Origin: Acididesulfobacillus acetoxydans | GTDB taxonomy: Bacteria; Bacillota; Desulfitobacteriia; Desulfitobacteriales; Desulfitobacteriaceae | NCBI RefSeq assembly: GCF_900016645.1 | Contig: NZ_CDGJ01000132.1 | DNA length: 64,000 bases | Direction: 5' to 3' (one strand) | In this document: positions 8,096 through 17,099 of the stretch, piece after piece | How positions within the stretch are numbered: position 1 is the stretch's first letter | Layout: each line of letters opens with the position of its first letter | Position numbers and translations under genes: made by a program | The notes under the pieces: model-generated | The model's input: only the letters and a program-made list of their open reading frames with translations | Database searches by the model: none | Told to the model about the DNA's origin: nothing

Positions 8096-9538
8096 ATGGA
8101 TCACTCAGTTTCCCAGAAGAGTTTCCCTACTCAAAAATTGCAGTTGGCTCAAGATCTCCTTTATAAAATACTGGAAAATTCCTATGATGAAATTTTTGTA
8201 ATTGATGGCGCGGGTAGAATTGTTTATGTCAATAATGCGTGTGTGGAAAATTACGGCTTACAGCCGTCCGAAATCATCGGCAGATCAATATGGTGGTTTT
8301 ATGAACGTGGTTATTGTCTACCTACCACCCCGGTAGCTTTGCGGAAGAAAGAGAGAGTGACACTAGAAACAATCACCAGTATAGGCAAAAGATTGGTCGT
8401 TACGTCTACGCCAGTTTTGGACAGTCACGGGAATATCGAATTGGTGGTTGCTAATTCCAGGGATATAACGCAAATAGATCAAATAAAACAGGATTATGAG
8501 CAAACAAAGCTACTATTGCAGAAATATAGGAAAGAGGTGACCGAACTTAGAAAAAAGGAATTGTTGGCGACAGATTTTGTGGCTCATAGCAAACAGATGA
8601 GAAACATAGTGGAACTAGCGCAAAGAGTGGCTCCCACTGACTCAACGATCCTAATTACAGGAGAATCGGGAACGGGTAAAGGAGTCATGGCCAAATATAT
8701 TCACAAAATGAGTAAACGTAAAGGCAACGCCTTCATCCATATTAATTGCGCAGCGATTCCTGATCAGCTTTTTGAGTCTGAATTATTTGGTTATGCACCG
8801 GGGGCTTTTACGGGAGCGGACAAGCATGGCAAAGTAGGGTTATTGGAACTTGCGCAGAACGGAACCGTTTTTCTGGACGAAATTGGCGAAATCCCTCTAA
8901 GACTTCAGGCGAAACTCTTAGAAGTTATGCAAGAACTCAGATTTATTGACGTGGGAGGAAGGAATAAGAAAGAAGTTAACGTCAGAATAATCGCAGCCAC
9001 CAACCGCGATCTCAGAGGACTTGTCAAGCAAGGTTTTTTTAGAGGAGACTTATATTATCGCTTGAACGTTATCGAAGTTGAAATGCCACCATTAAGAGAG
9101 CGGGTTGAAGATATCCTTCCTTTGGTTGTTTTTTACCTCAAAAAAATCAATCATATTTATGAGACGAAACATAGTTTTTCACAGGCAAGTTTAGAATTAC
9201 TTTTGAGATATCATTGGCCGGGTAACGTCCGTGAACTTGAACATGTTATCGAACGACTAGCCATAACTGTGCCTGAGACAACAATTGAAGTCGAGCATTT
9301 GGCCTATTTATTTCGCCAAGTTGAGAATGAGGATTGCAGTGTTTCCTTGCCTGCCCTAATTCCGTTAGATGCGGCAGTCGAACGGGTCGAAAAATACTTA
9401 GTGATTAAAGCCTTTAGGCAATTGGGGAGTTCCTACAAAGTGGCTGAGGCATTAAAGATTAGTCAAACAAAAGCCAGTCGACTCATCAGAAAGTATTGTT
9501 CTGTTCAGGAGTTTGAAGCGTTAAGGGATCGAGGATGA
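8096..9538 (+). CDS. PAS-containing sigma-54-dependent transcriptional activator
   Basis: A second enhancer-binding protein, 480 aa. Its order is a PAS domain at about residues 20-130, a coiled linker, an AAA+ domain with Walker A GESGTGKG near 188, GAFTGA near 236 and Walker B VFLDEIGE, then a DNA-binding helix-turn-helix (VAEALKISQTKASRLIRKY). The start ATG follows GGAGG. It lacks a receiver domain, so the PAS domain is the likely input, sensing a small molecule or redox state in the cytoplasm. It is not a copy of the upstream activator: its PAS and HTH differ, consistent with a different operator. Its codon use is more A/T-rich than that of its neighbours. A strong terminator follows. Confidence 0.9.
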   Translation: MDHSVSQKSFPTQKLQLAQDLLYKILENSYDEIFVIDGAGRIVYVNNACVENYGLQPSEIIGRSIWWFYERGYCLPTTPVALRKKERVTLETITSIGKRLVVTSTPVLDSHGNIELVVANSRDITQIDQIKQDYEQTKLLLQKYRKEVTELRKKELLATDFVAHSKQMRNIVELAQRVAPTDSTILITGESGTGKGVMAKYIHKMSKRKGNAFIHINCAAIPDQLFESELFGYAPGAFTGADKHGKVGLLELAQNGTVFLDEIGEIPLRLQAKLLEVMQELRFIDVGGRNKKEVNVRIIAATNRDLRGLVKQGFFRGDLYYRLNVIEVEMPPLRERVEDILPLVVFYLKKINHIYETKHSFSQASLELLLRYHWPGNVRELEHVIERLAITVPETTIEVEHLAYLFRQVENEDCSVSLPALIPLDAAVERVEKYLVIKAFRQLGSSYKVAEALKISQTKASRLIRKYCSVQEFEALRDRG

Positions 9539-9575
9539 AAGTGCTAAAAAATCATTAAGCTAGTTTGAGGGGCAA

Positions 9576-9605
9576 GCGTGCTTGAAACAAGCACGCTGTT
9601 TTCTT
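9576..9605 (+). terminator. Intrinsic terminator after the second sigma-54 activator
   Basis: GCGTGCTTG at 9576-9584 pairs perfectly with CAAGCACGC at 9588-9596 around an AAA loop, followed by the T-rich tail TGTTTTCTT. It separates the regulators from the methyltransferase operon. Confidence 0.9.
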
Positions 9606-9734
9606 AGGCTACCCAGAATACTATAATGTTAGAATTTTAGTAGCGCACGAGCGCAACTTTCTTCTGGGTGCTTAAGGCTCGGCGCAGTTGAGTTCTAATG
9701 GGCATAAGGACGTGGCTCATGCCGAGTTGAATAC

Positions 9735-9763
9735 GACTCATAATGAGTCAAATGCGACTCATT
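9735..9763. promoter_or_regulatory. Candidate upstream activator site (GACTCAT-A-ATGAGTC plus half-site)
   Basis: A perfect inverted repeat GACTCAT/ATGAGTC (9735-9749) is followed by another half-site CGACTCAT at 9755-9762. The two direct CGACTCAT copies start exactly 21 bp apart (9734 and 9755), two helical turns. The site lies about 100 bp before the -24 element at 9846, the usual position for a sigma-54 enhancer. It probably binds one of the two activators encoded just upstream. Confidence 0.65.
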
Positions 9764-9845
9764 GGGGGGTCAGAATACGATCAAATCAGGGGGAACATGA
9801 ACGGTCTATAGCGAAATTAAAGCTTTCACCTAATGAAAAGCGTAT

Positions 9846-9861
9846 TGGCACAATAGTTGCA
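9846..9861 (+). promoter_or_regulatory. Sigma-54 promoter for methyltransfer module 1
   Basis: TGGCACAATAGTTGCA matches the -24/-12 consensus TGGCAC-N5-TTGCA at every conserved base. It lies about 75 bases before the corrinoid protein start, leaving a leader of roughly 60 bases. Confidence 0.9.
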
Positions 9862-9934
9862 ATATGGTTACCAAATGATTGCTTAAACTTGGTAAACCTA
9901 TGAACCGATATCCATCTTACGAGGAGGAAGGGAA

Positions 9935-10570
9935 ATGTCAAATTATTTAGAAGATCTTGCTCAAAGCGTGATTGTGGGTCAGGAGGATCGCGTCAAGCAG
10001 CTCACACAACAGGCTATCGACTCGGGAGCTGATCCGGTCGAGATCATCAACCAAGGTCTGATCCCTGGGATGAATGTTGTAGGGGCCCGGTTCAAGGTCG
10101 GTCAAATGTTTGTTCCCGAAGTGTTGATGTCGGCGCGGGCCATGAACGGGGGCATGGAACTCGTAAAACCCTTACTACTGGACGAAGAGCTACCTACCGC
10201 CGGCAAAGTGGTCCTTGGGACTGTAAAAGGAGACCTGCACGATATTGGAAAAAACCTGGTCGGCATGATGTTGGAGAGTGCAGGGTTTACGGTCGTTAAC
10301 CTAGGGGTGGATGCCGGTCCAGATAAATTCTTGCAGGCCATTAAAGAGCATAAGCCGGGTATCATTGGCCTATCGGCCCTATTAACAACCACCATGCTGT
10401 CTATGAAGGATACGATCGAAGTCCTCAAGGAAGAAGGCCTGAGGGACAAAGTCAAAGTGATAATAGGCGGAGCCCCCATATCCCAGGACTTTGCCGATGA
10501 AATCGGGGCAGACGGGTTTGCTCCCGACGCCGCCTCAGCGACTGACCTTTGCAAGAAACTTCTGGCGTAA
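9935..10570 (+). CDS. Methyltransferase cognate corrinoid protein (MtgC/MtbC-like), copy 1
   Basis: A small cytoplasmic cobalamin carrier, 211 aa, that accepts a methyl group from an MttB-family enzyme and hands it to the next methyltransferase. Residues 1-85 form the four-helix cap domain of methionine-synthase type. The B12-binding domain follows with D100-L-H102-D-I-G105 (DxHxxG, where the histidine is the lower cobalt ligand), then GLSALLTTTM and GGAPIS motifs. The start follows GAGGAGG. It is the first gene after the sigma-54 promoter at 9846 and is followed by two MttB genes. It is close to identical to the proteins at 22050 and 24572, so the three are recent duplicates. Confidence 0.93.
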   Translation: MSNYLEDLAQSVIVGQEDRVKQLTQQAIDSGADPVEIINQGLIPGMNVVGARFKVGQMFVPEVLMSARAMNGGMELVKPLLLDEELPTAGKVVLGTVKGDLHDIGKNLVGMMLESAGFTVVNLGVDAGPDKFLQAIKEHKPGIIGLSALLTTTMLSMKDTIEVLKEEGLRDKVKVIIGGAPISQDFADEIGADGFAPDAASATDLCKKLLA

Positions 10571-10697
10571 AGCAGAAAGGAGAAAGCGGACTTTAGTAAA
10601 TATACGAGTTCGAAAGGTTGGTAAGCAAAAAATTGAAGAGAAAGCTCCAAGAGAAGTTTATTAATTTTTATTAGGGGGTTTGAAAGGAGCGAGTGTT

Positions 10698-12155
10698 TTG
10701 CGGGCAAATTATACGGTCAATGAGTCAGTTCAATTTAGGATCCTTTCTGAGGGGCAGATTTCCGAGATAGTCGGTGCCGCGATTGAAATATTGGAAACTA
10801 CAGGTGCTGTTTTCTATAGTACAGAGGCCCTGGAAATGTTAAAACAAGCAGGAGCTCATATTAACGGCAACCGGGCACGAATACCCTCAGCTCTGACGAA
10901 ACAGGCTCTGCAAAGTGCTCCTAATTCTGTGGGCCTGTACAATAGCCGGACCGGAAAAAAGGCCATGGCTTTGGCAGGATATAATTCTTATTATGGGACC
11001 GGATCGGACACACCTTATTTTGTCGATCCTTTAAGAGGCGAAAGACTGAGAGCCAGGTATCAGGATGTGGCGAATGCCGCCAAAGTTATTGATGCTCTTC
11101 CCCATGTGGACTTCTGCATGTCCTTAGGGCTGGTTCAGGATGTGCCGCGCTTAACCTCGGATCGCTATCAGTTTAAGGCAATGGTAACAAATACAGGCAA
11201 GCCAATGGTTATCACGGCCCACGACATTCAAGGATTCGCTGACATTGTGGCCATGTCTGAAGAAGTAGCCGGCGGGACCACTGAACTAAGGGCACGCCCG
11301 TTCTTAGTGCTGTACGCCGAGCCGATCTCGCCATTACAGCATCCTAAAGATTCGGTCGATAAACTTCTCTTTGCCGCTGAGCACGGGATTCCCGTCGTCT
11401 ATACTCCAGCCCCAATGGCCGGAGCCACGGCGCCCTGTACATTGGCTGGGACTTTGGCCAGCGGCATATCCGAAAGCTTGGGAGGACTTGTCATTCACCA
11501 GCTAAAGCAGGCAGGGGCACCCTTTATTATGGGCGGAGTATTTACCATTATGGATATGAGGACCACCATTTTCTCATATGCCGCTCCGGAGTTTAATCTT
11601 CTTCAGGCGGCACAGACGGACGTAGCCCACTACTTAGGCTTGCCGATCTTTTGTACGGCAGGCTGCAGTGACTCAAATGTTTTGGATCAGCAGGCTGCGG
11701 CCGAGGCCATGTTTTCGATCTTGGTGACTGGACAGAGCGGGGCGAACCTAATTCACGATGTCGGTTACCTGGAATACGGTTCAACCGGTTCATTGGAGAT
11801 GCTGGTCATGAGTAATGAACTCATTGGGATGGCTAAGCGCTTTGTTCGTGGTATCCGGGTAAATAAAGAGACTTTAGCCACGGAAGTAGTGGACCAAGTC
11901 GGACCGGGCGGGCATTTCTTAGGTGAGCAACATACTTTGGATTACATGCGCTCAGAATTCTGGACTCCTTCGCTTATGAACAGGAAACGTTACGATGAGT
12001 GGAAAGATGCCGGCGCCAAAACGTTAGGGGATCGGGCTCACGAACAGGTTCTTAACATATTGGCCGAACATACACCGGTTCCTTTAACCAAACAGCAGTT
12101 AGATAGGTTTGATGAAATCATTCGAAACGCTGACCAAAGACACGGGTACCAATAA
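10698..12155 (+). CDS. MttB-family (non-pyrrolysine) amine methyltransferase, type A, copy 1
   Basis: A TIM-barrel methyltransferase that moves a methyl group from a methylated, probably quaternary, amine to the Co(I) corrinoid protein. The frame is open over 485 codons with no internal TAG, so it belongs to the pyrrolysine-free branch that includes glycine betaine methyltransferase MtgB. Family motifs include GTGSDTPYFVDP, MSLGLVQDVP, YAEPISPLQHP, PFIMGGVFTIMDM, TAGCSDS and VGPGGHFLGEQHT. The start TTG 10698 is chosen because AAAGGAG (10683-10689) lies eight bases before it and the N-terminus then aligns with its paralogues. It resembles the protein at 25235 more than its own neighbour at 12178. 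The exact substrate cannot be read from sequence. Confidence 0.88.
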   Translation: MRANYTVNESVQFRILSEGQISEIVGAAIEILETTGAVFYSTEALEMLKQAGAHINGNRARIPSALTKQALQSAPNSVGLYNSRTGKKAMALAGYNSYYGTGSDTPYFVDPLRGERLRARYQDVANAAKVIDALPHVDFCMSLGLVQDVPRLTSDRYQFKAMVTNTGKPMVITAHDIQGFADIVAMSEEVAGGTTELRARPFLVLYAEPISPLQHPKDSVDKLLFAAEHGIPVVYTPAPMAGATAPCTLAGTLASGISESLGGLVIHQLKQAGAPFIMGGVFTIMDMRTTIFSYAAPEFNLLQAAQTDVAHYLGLPIFCTAGCSDSNVLDQQAAAEAMFSILVTGQSGANLIHDVGYLEYGSTGSLEMLVMSNELIGMAKRFVRGIRVNKETLATEVVDQVGPGGHFLGEQHTLDYMRSEFWTPSLMNRKRYDEWKDAGAKTLGDRAHEQVLNILAEHTPVPLTKQQLDRFDEIIRNADQRHGYQ

Positions 12156-12177
12156 AATAGGTGAAAGGGGTTTGACA

Positions 12178-13614
12178 ATGCCAAGGAGTAATTATGTAGC
12201 TAATTCGAGCCTTTGCTTTCAACTATTTACGCATCAGCAATGTGCGGAGATCCATTCAGCGGTTTTGGAAGTGCTGGAAAGAGTGGGTGTGAACATCCAT
12301 CATCAGCGGGCTTTGGCGATTGCCCGGAAGGCAGGGGCCTATGTGGATGGCCAGAGGGTACGATTTCCCGCGGCGTTGGTCGAAAAGAGCATTCGCAGTG
12401 CGCCTTCTCGGGTTGTTTTGAGTGATCGCAATAAACAACGGCGGATCTTTTTGGAGGGGCACAACTTCTATTTCGGCCCAGGACCAACGGCCATGAATAC
12501 CATTGATCCTTTTACGGGGGAACGGAGAGTTCCGGTTCTGGAAGACACCTGCCGCGCCTCAAGAGTCATGGATGCTTTGCCAAACATTGATTTCCAAATG
12601 GATTTTGGCACACCTAGCGACGTGGATCGAAAGACTTCTGACGTTTATGCCTTTGAGGCTCTTCTGAACAATTCCACTAAACCCATTGTACATTGGAGTT
12701 ATAATACCCGGAATCTTAAAGCCATGGTGGAAATGGCGGTGGCAGTCGCCGGCAGTTTACAAGAACTTCAGAATAATCCGTTGTGCGCGTTCTATTGCGA
12801 ACCTATCAGCCCTTTGACCCATGAATTCGATGCTCTCGATATTGCTATGGCAATGGCTGAATATAATCTCCCGGTAATTTACACACCGGCCCCCCAAGGC
12901 GGAGTCACTGCCCCGGCCACCCTGGCCGGAAATATTGTGCAATCGTTGGCGGAAAGTTTAAGCGGGTTGGTTATCCATCAGCAGGTCCGGGAAGGGGCTC
13001 CCTTTATTATGGGAGGAGTCATCACTATCATGGACATGATTTCCACTCAAATTACCTATGCATCTCCGGAGTTTAATCTGATGGCTGCCGGGTTGATCAG
13101 GATGGCGCAATTTTACGAAATTCCCGGTTTCAGTACCGCGGGATGCTCCGATTCGAAGAGCGTTGACCAACAGGCGGGTATCGACATTGCGACCAATTGT
13201 CTAATGGCTGCGCTCAGCGGCGGTAACTTGATCCATGACGTTGGGTATATGGAATCGGGCATGAGTACCTCGCTGCAAAGTCTGGTTATTGGGGACGAGG
13301 TGATCGGTCAAGTTAAACGACTTATCCGCGGAATCGAAGTCAATAAAGAAACTCTGGCACTGGATGCGATTGAGGCCGTTGGTCCGGGAGGAGATTTTAT
13401 AGGGGAAGAGCATACTTATAACAATTTCAAGAAGGAATGGTGGATGCCGACACTGTTTAACCGTGGCAGACATGACTCCTGGGCTGCGCAGGGTAAGCCC
13501 GATCTGGCCGAATTGGCCAGCAAAAGACTGCGAATTCTCTTGGAAGAACACCAACCCCAAGCTCTGAATGAGGACACAAAAAACCGGATCAGGCAAATCA
13601 GGCTTGCTCTCTAA
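12178..13614 (+). CDS. MttB-family (non-pyrrolysine) amine methyltransferase, type B, copy 1
   Basis: A second MttB-superfamily methyltransferase in the same operon, 478 aa, no internal TAG. The start ATG 12178 follows GAAAGGGG, 22 bases after the previous stop. It has the type B signature shared with the protein at 22810: GPGPT then TIDPFTGERR, MDFGTPSDV and KPIVHW where type A has GTGSDTP and MSLGxVQDVP. Common family motifs remain, including YCEPISPLTH, PFIMGGVITIMDM, TAGCSDSK and VGPGGDFIGEEHT. Types A and B probably bind different methylated amines or act on successive ones, sharing the corrinoid protein at 9935. No terminator is evident after it. Confidence 0.88.
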   Translation: MPRSNYVANSSLCFQLFTHQQCAEIHSAVLEVLERVGVNIHHQRALAIARKAGAYVDGQRVRFPAALVEKSIRSAPSRVVLSDRNKQRRIFLEGHNFYFGPGPTAMNTIDPFTGERRVPVLEDTCRASRVMDALPNIDFQMDFGTPSDVDRKTSDVYAFEALLNNSTKPIVHWSYNTRNLKAMVEMAVAVAGSLQELQNNPLCAFYCEPISPLTHEFDALDIAMAMAEYNLPVIYTPAPQGGVTAPATLAGNIVQSLAESLSGLVIHQQVREGAPFIMGGVITIMDMISTQITYASPEFNLMAAGLIRMAQFYEIPGFSTAGCSDSKSVDQQAGIDIATNCLMAALSGGNLIHDVGYMESGMSTSLQSLVIGDEVIGQVKRLIRGIEVNKETLALDAIEAVGPGGDFIGEEHTYNNFKKEWWMPTLFNRGRHDSWAAQGKPDLAELASKRLRILLEEHQPQALNEDTKNRIRQIRLAL

Positions 13615-13722
13615 AGATGCAATTATTATAGATGGTCACTAGGCAGATGTGCGTCTAATCGCCGTTCAAAGAGAAGCCAGACGCCCGTCGACACACGGGA
13701 GATGTTAAAGAGAATGAAAAGG

Positions 13723-13758
13723 ATCCCAAAATAGGAATGTCTCGTCCCAATATGGGAC
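13723..13758. promoter_or_regulatory. Candidate upstream activator site (GTCCCA-ATA-TGGGAC plus ATCCCA)
   Basis: GTCCCA (13744-13749) and TGGGAC (13753-13758) form a perfect inverted repeat with a 3-bp spacer, and ATCCCA occurs at 13723-13728, about two helical turns away. The core T(G/C)CCA/TGGGA resembles the ATCCCA/TGGGAT sites before the promoter at 21974. It lies about 140 bp before the -24 element at 13899. Confidence 0.55.
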
Positions 13759-13898
13759 AGACGAGAGGGTTGGAGTTTGCCGAAAGACGGCAATCATTTC
13801 GCTTAGCGATCCTTGTTTAGGATTGGTCTTTTATCCAGGATGTGTTTTGAATATTTAGAATGTTGGACCGGGGACCCTTCCGGGCATTGGCAGCCGAG

Positions 13899-13914
13899 TG
13901 GCATAATATTTGCA
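13899..13914 (+). promoter_or_regulatory. Sigma-54 promoter upstream of the betaine ABC importer
   Basis: TGGCATAATATTTGCA matches TGGCAY-N5-TTGCA. It lies about 300 bases before the ATP-binding subunit start at 14215, so transcripts would carry a long leader. Confidence 0.85.
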
Positions 13915-14214
13915 ATGCCTTAAAGGTTGATTTAACTAAGTCGCGGGGCATCAGTCTTGGCACCACGTATATCGGAAAGTTGCAATCCCTTATATTGCAA
14001 TAGGAGGTGGAGGCGTCACAAGGGCACGTGCCACATTAATGAGTCGCACTGGCAGCGTTTCAAGATGGGTCGGACGGCTCATTTGGCCCAGGCGAGGGAA
14101 ACCGGGAAGTTCTGAAAAAGGCGATAACCTCACGTGAGCCGGAAGTTAAATCGGGAGGGAAGAGATGTTCTGCCTGGTTCTGTGCGGTTAATCGGTTTAG
14201 GAAGGGAGCCATCG
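13915..14214 (+). other. Long leader of the betaine importer operon
   Basis: About 300 bases with no supported gene. It contains TTGCAAT twice (13980-13986 and 13995-14001), a ribosome-site-like AGGAGG at 14002-14007 without a usable start codon nearby, the palindrome GGCACGTGCC at 14023-14032, and AATGAGTCGCA at 14038-14048, the exact complement of the half-site TGCGACTCATT at 9753-9763. The role of an activator half-site downstream of the promoter is unclear. Confidence 0.5.
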
Positions 14215-15051
14215 ATGCCAGTAAAAATTGAGGTTAAGAATTTAACCAAGATTTTCGGCCTGCAACCGGACAGAGCGCTGAAACGGTTGGAACAAGGAAT
14301 GAGCAAAAAACGGTTAGCGGAGACCGGCCATATCGTTGCAGTTCATAACGTTACATTTTCCGTGTCAGATGGTGAGATATTTGTGATTATGGGATTGTCC
14401 GGAAGTGGCAAGTCAACGTTGTTGAGGTGTTTGAACCGTTTGATTGAACCAACCGCTGGTACGGTGACAATTGATCAGCAAGACATTACAAAAATAATGC
14501 TTAGGGAATTAAGGCAAGTTCGGCAGAAGAAAACTGCCATGGTCTTTCAGCAGTTTGCCCTTATGCCGCACAGGACGGTCCTGCATAATACGGTATTTGG
14601 ATTGGAGGTTCAAGGCGTTAAAAAAGAGGAAAGAGAAAGGAGGGCCCGAGAAAGTCTGGCCATGGTGGGGTTGGCAGGATGGGAAAACTCCTATCCTCAT
14701 GAACTGAGTGGAGGTATGAAGCAACGTGTTGGCTTAGCAAGGGCCTTAACGAACGATCCGGATATTCTGTTTATGGACGAAGCCTTTAGTGCCTTAGATC
14801 CCCTGATCAGAGAGGGAATGCAAGATGAGTTACTAAGTTTGCAGAAGCAGATGAGCAAGACTATCGTTTTTATCACGCATGACCTATTCGAGGCTCTTAA
14901 AATAGGTGATCGTATCGCTTTTGTCAGGGATGGCTCTCTGGTTCAGGTTGGTCCCCCTCAGGAAATAGTCGCGGTCCCCGCCGATGATTATGTTGCAAAC
15001 TTTGTCAAAGGGATAGAACGTCTGGGGAAGCTTTATAGTCAACGTAGTTAG
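14215..15051 (+). CDS. opuAA: Glycine betaine/proline-type ABC importer, ATP-binding subunit without CBS domains
   Basis: The ATPase that powers uptake of glycine betaine or a similar quaternary amine, on the inner face of the membrane. In the 278-aa chain, Walker A GLSGSGKST is at 60-68, the ABC signature LSGGMKQR near 163 and Walker B LFMDEAF near 185. The N-terminal FGLQPDRALKRLEQG segment is typical of the ProV/OpuAA family. It stops about 120-140 residues short of ProV and OpuAA because the C-terminal tandem CBS domains, which gate osmotic activation, are missing. The start ATG 14215 follows GGAAGGGAG; an upstream in-frame GTG at 14134 has no such site. Permease and binding protein follow in order. 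Confidence 0.88.
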   Translation: MPVKIEVKNLTKIFGLQPDRALKRLEQGMSKKRLAETGHIVAVHNVTFSVSDGEIFVIMGLSGSGKSTLLRCLNRLIEPTAGTVTIDQQDITKIMLRELRQVRQKKTAMVFQQFALMPHRTVLHNTVFGLEVQGVKKEERERRARESLAMVGLAGWENSYPHELSGGMKQRVGLARALTNDPDILFMDEAFSALDPLIREGMQDELLSLQKQMSKTIVFITHDLFEALKIGDRIAFVRDGSLVQVGPPQEIVAVPADDYVANFVKGIERLGKLYSQRS

Positions 15052-15103
15052 GTTGTGCCAGAAGAAAGGATGTAACATGACCGATCGGGGCGAGAGGTGA
15101 TAC

Positions 15104-15994
15104 ATGAAGATCTATCGTTTGCCGCTGGGGCAATGGGTCAATGTCGGCGTGGACTGGTTGTTAAAGAATTATGGTCACACCTTTGACCTCTTTTCGAATG
15201 GAGTCAAATCCTTTATTGATCAATTCAAAACCGGTTTAACGGTTTTGCCGTGGTGGCTTATCCTGGCTGTTTTTGTTGTGATCGCGTGGAAAGTTAGCGG
15301 CTGGCGTTTAGCTGTTGGGACAGGACTGGGGTTAATTCTGATTTTTGATCTGGGCTTGTGGCCGGCTTTTCTGGACACGCTTGTCCTGGTCATATTCTCG
15401 GCTCTGGTTTCAATCTTTATCGGAGTACCTTTGGGGATTTTGGCTGCCCGAAGCAACAACTTTCATCGCATTTTCACACCACTTTTAGATTTTATGCAAA
15501 CTATGCCATCCTTCGTATATCTCATACCTGCTTTGATGTTTTTTGGATTGGGCACTGTCCCGGCAATTTTTGCAACTGTCATTTTTGCCATGCCGCCGGT
15601 GACAAGGTTGACTGACTTGGGCATCCGACAGGTTCCGGTTGAGTTGATTGAAGTAGGGGAGGCTTTTGGATCTACTCCAAGGCAAATGTTATGGAAAATA
15701 CAGTTGCCGATAGCCTTGCCAACGATTATGGCAGGCATCAACCAAACTTTAATGTTGTCGCTGTCCATGGTGGTGATCTCGGCTATGATCGGGGCCGAAG
15801 GTTTTGGAGCCGGTGTTTTGCAAGGTATATCCCAAATGGACATAGGAAAAGGGTTTGAAAATGGCCTGGCAGTTGTCATTCTGGCCATGGTGCTGGACCG
15901 AATGAGCCAAGGAATTATTAAGCGCGGCGCAGCAGGTGCGGGAAAAAGGCGACCCCGATCTTTGGCGAAGGATAGTGTAGATAGTGTAGATTGA
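15104..15994 (+). CDS. opuAB: Glycine betaine/proline-type ABC importer, permease subunit
   Basis: The membrane channel of the importer, 296 aa, with several hydrophobic helices and the cytoplasmic EAA-type loop that docks on the ATPase (EVGEAFGSTPRQMLWKIQLP, near residues 185-204). Length and arrangement match ProW/OpuAB, including a long N-terminal extension before the first helix. ATG 15104 follows GAGAGGTG. It is 52 bases after the ATPase gene and 25 bases before the binding-protein gene, so the three genes form one operon. Confidence 0.88.
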   Translation: MKIYRLPLGQWVNVGVDWLLKNYGHTFDLFSNGVKSFIDQFKTGLTVLPWWLILAVFVVIAWKVSGWRLAVGTGLGLILIFDLGLWPAFLDTLVLVIFSALVSIFIGVPLGILAARSNNFHRIFTPLLDFMQTMPSFVYLIPALMFFGLGTVPAIFATVIFAMPPVTRLTDLGIRQVPVELIEVGEAFGSTPRQMLWKIQLPIALPTIMAGINQTLMLSLSMVVISAMIGAEGFGAGVLQGISQMDIGKGFENGLAVVILAMVLDRMSQGIIKRGAAGAGKRRPRSLAKDSVDSVD

Positions 15995-16019
15995 CGAAAA
16001 ATTGAGGGAGGGGCAATAA

Positions 16020-16940
16020 ATGGTCCCAAAGTCCGTGTTTAAGAAACCAGCTCTCGCTGTTTTGTGCCTTGTGGTTGTTCTTCTGTTGATAGCGTCGTTG
16101 AACGGTTGCGGCGGGCAGGCTGGTTCCACAGGAGCAAATCAACCACAGGCAAGTGCTACCAAGGCAAAAGGAACAATTAGAATCGGGTATGTAGACTGGG
16201 CCGAGGACATTGCGGTTAGTAACCTGTGGAAGGAAATTCTGGAAAAGCAAGGGTATACTGTGAACTTGCAGAGCGCGGATGTTGCGCCCCTGTTTGTCGG
16301 ACTGAGTAAAGACGACTTGGATCTTTTTCTTGACGCGTGGTTGCCGGTTACTCACAAAGCTTATTGGGATAAATACAAAAAAGATTTGCAGGATTATGGT
16401 ATCTGGTACCAGTCTCCGGCCAGGATTGGCTTGGTGGTGCCGAATTACGTTACGATTAACTCTATCGACCAAATGAACTCGGAAAGGTCGAAATTTAACG
16501 GTCAAGTCATTGGAATTGACCCAGGGGCAGGAATCATGAAAGCTGCTGCCAAAGCCATAAAGGATTACGGCTTGAATTTCAAACTAATACAGGGCAGCGA
16601 GGCCGCCATGATGGCTGCTCTAGAAAAAGCCTATCGGGATAAAAATTGGATAGTGATAACCGGATGGAGCCCACATTGGATGTTTGCCAAATTCCAGCTC
16701 AAGTACTTAAGTGATCCGAAAAAGGATTTCGGAGAGGCCGAAGGCCTTCATACTTTGGCCAATAAAGATTTCAGCACGAAAATGCCTCAAGTAGCGGCAG
16801 AGTTAAAGCGCTTCAAATTAACCGATCAGCAGATTGGTGGCTTGGAAGCTTTAATAAATCAGGGTATGACTCCCCAGGACGCAGCCAAGAAGTGGATTGA
16901 CGAGAACCAGAACGTTGTGGACAGTTGGACCAAAGGGTAA
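16020..16940 (+). CDS. opuAC: Glycine betaine-type ABC importer, substrate-binding lipoprotein
   Basis: The extracellular binding protein, anchored as a lipoprotein: a lysine-containing start, a hydrophobic stretch, and lipobox SLNGC with the cysteine at residue 30. The mature domain is rich in tryptophan and tyrosine at the positions that form the aromatic cage for quaternary ammonium in ProX/OpuAC proteins (YVDWAED, DAWLPVTHKAYW, GIWYQSPARIG, GWSPHWMF). At 306 aa it is of normal length. The cage residues support a betaine-like ligand; glycine betaine versus proline betaine or carnitine cannot be decided. ATG 16020 follows GGGAGGGG. Confidence 0.88.
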   Translation: MVPKSVFKKPALAVLCLVVVLLLIASLNGCGGQAGSTGANQPQASATKAKGTIRIGYVDWAEDIAVSNLWKEILEKQGYTVNLQSADVAPLFVGLSKDDLDLFLDAWLPVTHKAYWDKYKKDLQDYGIWYQSPARIGLVVPNYVTINSIDQMNSERSKFNGQVIGIDPGAGIMKAAAKAIKDYGLNFKLIQGSEAAMMAALEKAYRDKNWIVITGWSPHWMFAKFQLKYLSDPKKDFGEAEGLHTLANKDFSTKMPQVAAELKRFKLTDQQIGGLEALINQGMTPQDAAKKWIDENQNVVDSWTKG

Positions 16941-17099
16941 CGGGGCCGGAACGGACCTGTTGTCATCTACCCGAGGAGTTGTTGGAATCCATGCAATCAT
17001 AGTGGATACCATCCTTTCGTTCATGGTTGGTTGTGAGAATAATTAGGTAAAGGGTGGTTCTTTAAGTTGGAGGAGATAACTTAGGGAGGCAGAAAGCTA

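Noticed and set aside
9688..9903. 71-codon plus-strand open frame
   Set aside because: It covers the activator site and the sigma-54 promoter, has no ribosome site and resembles no family.
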